Shown here in pieces: positions 60,165-64,000 of a DNA stretch of 64,000 bases; position 1 is the stretch's first letter; the number at the start of each line of letters is the position of its first letter. A program made the position numbers and the translations under genes. Source of the stretch: Streptomyces sp. NBC_01549 (lineage in GTDB: Bacteria > Actinomycetota > Actinomycetes > Streptomycetales > Streptomycetaceae); the NCBI RefSeq assembly GCF_026339955.1, contig NZ_JAPEPW010000001.1, forward strand, positions 4,893,001-4,957,000, read 5' to 3'. The notes beneath the pieces are model-generated. The model had not been told where the DNA came from. It did not search any database and saw only the letters and a program-made list of their open reading frames with translations.

Positions 60165-61466
60165 ATGAACTCGAAGCACAGCGGTCGCCGCCGCCGCGAC
60201 CCCGCACCCGCTCCTGGTTCCGCCCGCCAGGGTTTCGTGGCCATGGCGGCCTTCCTCGTCGTGACGTCGACGACCGCCACCTTCCTGGCGCTGAACCACT
60301 CGGACAACACCACACCGGCCGCCTCGGCCGGCGGGCCCCGCTCCGGGACCAGCACCACCAAGACGACCAAAGAACCCCCGTGGGACGGCAAGACGAAGGT
60401 GCTCGGGGACGGCTCCACGTCCTACACCGGGCCGCAGAAGGGCCAGTTGAAGCCTGTTCCGCTCAAACCCGGTGAGAAGCCGCCCCAGTTCGTCGTCTTC
60501 TCCTGGGACGGCGCCCTCCAGGGCGACGACAACCTCTTCTCGCACTACCAGGAGCTGGCCAAGGAATACAACGCGCATATGACGTTCTTCCTGACCGGCA
60601 TCTATCTGCTGCCCAAGGACAAGAAGACGCTCTACGAACCGCCGATGCACTCGCCAGGCTCCGCCGCGATCGACTACGCCACCAACGAGCACATCCGTGA
60701 CACGGTGGAGGAGCTCGGCAAGGCGTGGAAGGACGGCAACGAGATCGGCACCCACTTCAACGGCCACTTCTGCGGTGACAAGGGCGGCGGGGACTGGAGC
60801 GTGGCGGAGTGGGAGAGCGAGATCAAGCAGTTCTTCTCGTTCGTCGAGAAGTGGAAGACCAACACCGGCGACAGCGACCTGCCGGCCCTGCCGTTCGACC
60901 CCGTACGTGAGGTCAGCGGCGGGCGCGCGCCCTGTCTGGAGGGCCAGGAGAACCTGCTCAAGGCCATGAAGGCGACCGCCAAGGACTACGACTGGCGCTA
61001 CGACGCGAGCTCCCCGGGCGGCCTCCAGATATGGCCCACCAAGAAGGAGGGCGTCTGGGACTTCCCGCTGCAGCAGCTCCCCTACGAGGGCGGCAAGTTC
61101 CAGGGCCTGTCCATGGACTTCAACTTCCTCGCCAACCAGTCCGGCGACTCGACCCAGGGCGATCCGGCCAGGTACCCCGAGTGGGAGCAAGAGACCGTCG
61201 CGTCGTACATGAACGGTTTCAACCGGGTGTACTACGGCAGCCGCGCACCGCTGTTCATCGGCAACCACTTCGAGGACTGGAACGGTGGCATCTACATGAA
61301 GTCCGTCGACCAGGTCGTCAAGAACGTGTGCACGAAGAAGGGCGTTCGCTGTGTGTCCTTCCGTGAACTGTCCGACTGGCTCGACGTGCAGAAGCCCGGG
61401 ACCCTGGAGCGCCTGCGCGGTCTGGATCCCGCGCAGTCCCCGGACTGGTCGACGGTGGTGAAGTAG
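60165..61466 (+). CDS. Membrane-anchored polysaccharide-deacetylase-like protein
   Basis: This 433-residue protein has an N-terminal signal anchor (GFVAMAAFLVVTSTTATFLAL) and a Thr/Ser-rich linker. The outer domain resembles the NodB/polysaccharide deacetylase barrel: FVVFSWDGALQG (in place of the TFDDG motif), MTFFLTGIYLL and EIGTHFNGHFCGDKGG, where the His pair fits the metal-binding HxxxH. The second catalytic Asp is not obvious, so activity is uncertain. It follows the PBP by 111 bp and may act on the same cell wall. ATG 60165 is chosen; GTG 60156 is three codons upstream, and neither has a clear ribosome site. Confidence 0.72.
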   Translation: MNSKHSGRRRRDPAPAPGSARQGFVAMAAFLVVTSTTATFLALNHSDNTTPAASAGGPRSGTSTTKTTKEPPWDGKTKVLGDGSTSYTGPQKGQLKPVPLKPGEKPPQFVVFSWDGALQGDDNLFSHYQELAKEYNAHMTFFLTGIYLLPKDKKTLYEPPMHSPGSAAIDYATNEHIRDTVEELGKAWKDGNEIGTHFNGHFCGDKGGGDWSVAEWESEIKQFFSFVEKWKTNTGDSDLPALPFDPVREVSGGRAPCLEGQENLLKAMKATAKDYDWRYDASSPGGLQIWPTKKEGVWDFPLQQLPYEGGKFQGLSMDFNFLANQSGDSTQGDPARYPEWEQETVASYMNGFNRVYYGSRAPLFIGNHFEDWNGGIYMKSVDQVVKNVCTKKGVRCVSFRELSDWLDVQKPGTLERLRGLDPAQSPDWSTVVK

Positions 61467-61494
61467 CCGTGAAGGGCGTCCTGGCTGTCGGTGC

Positions 61495-61525
61495 GTCAAC
61501 TTACCGTTCGCGTAAGAGAGTTGAC
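61495..61525 (+). promoter_or_regulatory. Two-part hairpin in the amidase leader region
   Basis: GTCAACT / AGTTGAC outer arms with TTAC / GTAA inner arms. It begins 28 bp after the deacetylase-like gene, so it is either that gene's terminator or a regulatory hairpin for the amidase gene. Confidence 0.45.
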
Positions 61526-61586
61526 CTCGCCGTGCATGAAATCCACCCGGGTTCACCACAGTTGAGGAGAACGTGTAAAGATTCCC

Positions 61587-61607
61587 TCCCCGGTGCCTGA
61601 TCGGGGA
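61587..61607 (+). promoter_or_regulatory. Stem-loop just upstream of the amidase ribosome site
   Basis: TCCCCG-gtgcctgat-CGGGGA ends two bases before AAGGAG (61609-61614), itself 8 nt from the GTG start. It could influence ribosome access. Confidence 0.4.
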
Positions 61608-61622
61608 TAAGGAGAATCATCA

Positions 61623-62759
61623 GTGAGATCAAAGACGTTGAGCCGATGCTCGACCCTGACGGCGATCGCCGTCTCCGCTGTCCTGCTGCCGCTGTCCGCC
61701 GCCCATGCGGCGACCGCGCCCGGCACCGTGAACCGGGCGACGAGCGACGCCTTCGGCCGGATGGCGGACGCCGTGCTCACCGACCGCACGGCCGCCCTCC
61801 TCGACAAGAGCCAGACGGCACCCCGCACGGCCCTCGCGTCGAAGGGAGGCGTCAAGCTGACCGCCGCGCTGACCAAGACGGAGGACACCGCGGTGACCTC
61901 CCTGCGCGGCACCCGTTCCCGCCTCGCGGCGCTGGGTGAGGCCTACACCGCCGCCGACACCAAGGTCACCGTCGACAGGACGCGGGTCCTGGGGAAGGTG
62001 GCCACCGCCTGGGTCACCGAGACCACCGTCCTCACGTACAAGAAGATCCACGGCGGCGAGCCCGACACCACGGGCTTCGACGCGCACCACGTCCTGACCT
62101 TCGCCGCCCAGTCGGACGGCACCTGGAAGCTCTCGGACCTGCGCACGACGGACAAGGGCCTTCCCCAGGTCAACCAGCCCGTCACCGCCGCGCCCGCGCG
62201 CATGCGTCCGATGGCCGTTGTCGACGCCCCCCCGGCAGCGACCTCGTATCCTGCGCCCGCCAACCCCAAGAAGCTCACCGGCGGCACGTACGACTACGCG
62301 GCGATGGCTACCTACGCCGAGAAGTACTGGAAGAACTACAACACGGCCTACCGGAAGTTCAACGGGGTCGGCGGTGACTGCACCAACTTCGTGAGCCAGA
62401 GCCTGCTGGCGGGCGGCTGGCAGCCGATCAGCACCGTGACTCCGGAGGAGTACGACACCTGGTACTACGTCGCCAACGGCCAGTCCGACTCGTGGGCGGG
62501 CGTGAACGAGTGGTCCTGGTTCACCCAGACCGCCAATCGCACCACACCGCTGGCGAACGTCTACCAGATGGACGTCGGTGACGTCCTGCAGATGGACTTC
62601 GACAAGGACGGGTCCAAGGACCACACCATGATCACGTCCTACCGCAGCCCCAGCGGCATCCCGTACCTGACGTACCACGACGCCGACACCTACCGCCGGT
62701 CGCTGTCGAGCCTCATCGCGTCGTACCCGACCTCGGCGTACTACGCGTACCGCACCTGA
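61623..62759 (+). CDS. Secreted amidase-domain (Amidase_6) protein
   Basis: This 378-residue protein has a signal peptide (LTAIAVSAVLLPLSAAHA), a helical N-terminal region (residues 30-200) and a C-terminal cysteine-peptidase-like Amidase_6 domain. YDYAAMATYAEKYWKNYNTAYRKFNGVGGDCTNFVSQSLLAGGW (catalytic Cys near residue 257) and KDHTMITSYRSPSG (His) mark the active site. It probably cleaves peptidoglycan stem peptides or acts on secreted peptides. GTG 61623 is preceded by AAGGAG with good spacing. A perfect hairpin follows and an IS is inserted right after it. Confidence 0.85.
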   Translation: MRSKTLSRCSTLTAIAVSAVLLPLSAAHAATAPGTVNRATSDAFGRMADAVLTDRTAALLDKSQTAPRTALASKGGVKLTAALTKTEDTAVTSLRGTRSRLAALGEAYTAADTKVTVDRTRVLGKVATAWVTETTVLTYKKIHGGEPDTTGFDAHHVLTFAAQSDGTWKLSDLRTTDKGLPQVNQPVTAAPARMRPMAVVDAPPAATSYPAPANPKKLTGGTYDYAAMATYAEKYWKNYNTAYRKFNGVGGDCTNFVSQSLLAGGWQPISTVTPEEYDTWYYVANGQSDSWAGVNEWSWFTQTANRTTPLANVYQMDVGDVLQMDFDKDGSKDHTMITSYRSPSGIPYLTYHDADTYRRSLSSLIASYPTSAYYAYRT

Positions 62760-62765
62760 TCACCG

Positions 62766-62790
62766 GGTCACCTCAGCGCCTGAGGTGACC
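62766..62790 (+). terminator. Perfect hairpin terminator of the amidase gene
   Basis: GGTCACCTCA-gcgcc-TGAGGTGACC, a 10-bp perfect stem. Its last base is the C of the CTAG that borders the IS701-like element. Confidence 0.8.
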
Positions 62791-62793
62791 TAG

Positions 62794-64000
62794 TACTGCA
62801 ACCGCATCTGCCGTGACAGGTGCTGGGTTGGCTCGTTGTTCCGACTGTGCGATGAATCGTTGACGGTTGAGCAGGTCGAGTCGTGGTCCGAGGGGATAGC
62901 CGGGTTCCATGCCCGGTTCGCCCACCGTTTCGGCAGGTCGGAGCCCCGCGAGCGGGCGTCGGACTACCTGAACGGGTTGCTCGCGCCGCTTGAGAAGAAG
63001 AACGGGTGGACGCTGTCGGAGCAGGTCGGGCAGTTGCGCCCCGACGGCGTCCAGCGCCTGCTCAACCACTCCGACTGGGACGAGAACGCGGTCCGCGACG
63101 ATGTCCGGGACTTCGTCGTGGAGACCATCGGCGCCAAGGACGCGGTGCTGATCGGCGACGACACCGGCTTCCTGAAGAAGGGCACCAAGTCCGCCGGCGT
63201 CCAGCGGCAGTACACCGGCACAGCCGGCCGCACGGAGAACAGCCAGATCGGAACATTCCTGGCCTACGCCTCCGCCAGGGGCGGGCGTTGATCGACCGCG
63301 AGCTCTACATCCCCGTCTCCTGGACGGATGACCGTGACCGCTGCCGCGCGGCCGGGATCGACGACGAGGTCCCCTTCGCGACCAAGAACGAGCACTTCAA
63401 GTGGATGCTGCAACGCGCCATCGACGCGGGTGTCCCGTTCGCGTGGGTCACCGCTGACGAGGCATACGGGCAGGTCAAGCACCTGCGAGTGTGGCTGGAG
63501 GAACGTCGGGTCGCGCACGTGCTGGCTACGAAGGTCAACGACACTGTGATCACCACGCACGGGGCGGACACGCGGGTGGACCAGTTGGTCGCCGCGCTGC
63601 CCCGCCAGCGGTGGAAACGAATCTCCGGCGGGGCCGGCGCGCACGGTGAGCGGATCTACGACTGGGCGCGTGTCGCGATCCGCCCGTCCTGGGAAAACGG
63701 CTTCGGGCACTGGGTGCTGGCCCGACGCAGCGTCAGCGACCCGAGCGAGATCGCCTACTACGTCTGCTACGGCCCGGTCGCCTCCCGACTGAAAGACCTG
63801 GTCAAAGTAGCTGCCGCGAGGTGGGCGGTCGAGGAGTGCTTCCAGACCGCGAAGGGAGAGTGCGGTCTGGACCACTACCAGGTGCGGCTCTACCGGGCCT
63901 GGTACCGCCACATCACCCTGGCCATGGCCGCCCTTGCCTACCTGACCGCCGTCCGCGCCGCAGAAGCCACAAAAGGGGCACTCTCGACGACGAGCAAGAC
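62794..64000 (+). mobile_element. IS701-like insertion sequence, left end (truncated by window)
   Basis: After CTAG (62790-62793), a target of the YTAR type used by IS701 elements, sequence TACTGCAACCGCATCTGCCG begins the element. The right end is outside the window. The transposase reading frame is interrupted (see the pseudogene entry). Confidence 0.65.
62836..64000 (+). pseudogene. IS701-type DDE transposase, frameshifted, 3' end outside window
   Basis: The first frame (62836-63291, TTG start, 151 residues) contains VLIGDDTGFLKKGTKSAGVQRQYTG, with the first catalytic Asp, and ends ...YASARGGR-stop. In the +1-shifted frame from 63288 the protein goes on as LIDRELYIPVSWTDDRDRC, with the second Asp in WVTADEAYGQ and the Glu in AVEECFQTAKGECGLDHYQ, open to the window end. 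One missing base in the AGGGGCGGGCG run near 63278-63287 explains the break, since relatives read ARGRALIDREL. It is therefore a probable pseudogene, unless frameshifting restores it. Confidence 0.8.

Noticed and set aside
58050..61559. A 1169-codon minus-strand frame opposite the PBP and deacetylase-like genes
   Set aside because: It spans two unrelated plus-strand genes and an intergenic gap, is Val/Gly/Arg/Leu-biased, and has no domain motif.
61467..61622. A cyclic-di-AMP (ydaO-type) riboswitch before the secreted amidase
   Set aside because: The leader has two hairpins, but the conserved ydaO core segments are not recognisable and the leader is too short.
1..64000. CRISPR array, tRNA or rRNA genes
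   Set aside because: No regularly spaced repeat series, cloverleaf with CCA-adjacent acceptor pairing, or rRNA signature was seen on reading; small tRNAs could still be missed by eye.

Overview
The window is very GC-rich DNA (third codon positions almost all G/C, frequent GTG starts, GGAGG-type ribosome binding sites) and reads as a chromosomal core segment of a Streptomyces. The order fasR-fabD-fabH-acpP-fabF with a nearby DUF3145 gene, followed further on by aceE-DUF3052-peroxiredoxin-terD-terD-DUF475, is the arrangement I recall from the SCO2365-SCO2400 part of the S. coelicolor chromosome. No rRNA, tRNA or CRISPR array was found.

Layout. 0-2.4 kb: a minus-strand sugar-acid catabolic pair (MDR dehydrogenase and enolase-superfamily dehydratase) with a palindromic operator candidate upstream. 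2.4-12 kb: a zinc-ribbon membrane protein, a MarR regulator divergent from an NADP oxidoreductase, a secreted M14 carboxypeptidase, an EI24 membrane protein, a secreted pyroglutamyl-peptidase-like protein lacking the catalytic Cys, and a hydroxyisobutyrate-dehydrogenase-like enzyme. 12-17 kb: GH3 beta-glucosidase, aldose 1-epimerase and an SGNH lipoprotein. 17-23 kb: the type II fatty-acid synthase initiation operon with its activator FasR. 23-24.5 kb: a TnpB-only IS200/IS605-type element. 24.5-33 kb: pirin, then a defence island with a complete type I restriction-modification system (hsdR, hsdM, hsdS), opposed by a DUF262 (GmrSD-like) protein and RadC. 33-34.4 kb: a WhiJ-type XRE regulator/DUF397/ATPase triad. 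34-43 kb: a serine hydrolase, GNAT, MerR plus aldo-keto reductase, DUF4429, a DUF1023 alpha/beta hydrolase, TetR plus DHA2 exporter, and a K+ channel. 43-47.5 kb: aceE, DUF3052 and a peroxiredoxin. 47.6-57 kb: a tellurium-resistance-like (Ter) stress cluster with four TerD-family proteins, a DUF475/TerC-like membrane protein and the Ter-associated biosynthetic genes (CitE-like aldolase, a fused double phosphoribosyltransferase, a HAD phosphatase). 57-62.8 kb: cell-envelope genes, including a class A PBP with a degenerate transpeptidase. 62.8 kb to the end: an IS701-like transposase broken by a frameshift and running off the window.

The most unusual signals are in the repeats. A 40-bp hairpin module occurs twice at 39/40 identity: once nested inside a MITE-like element at 14.8-15.0 kb, and once inside the reading frame of the fused phosphoribosyltransferase gene at 55.2 kb. 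The MITE-like family itself (CTGTCCGGCGGATCA inverted termini, CTAG at its ends) occurs three times, and twice its terminal TAG is the stop codon of the neighbouring gene. A second family of palindromic intergenic repeats, related to AGGGGCGCGGGG...CGACCAGCC, occurs four times. Strong intrinsic terminator hairpins separate most convergent genes.
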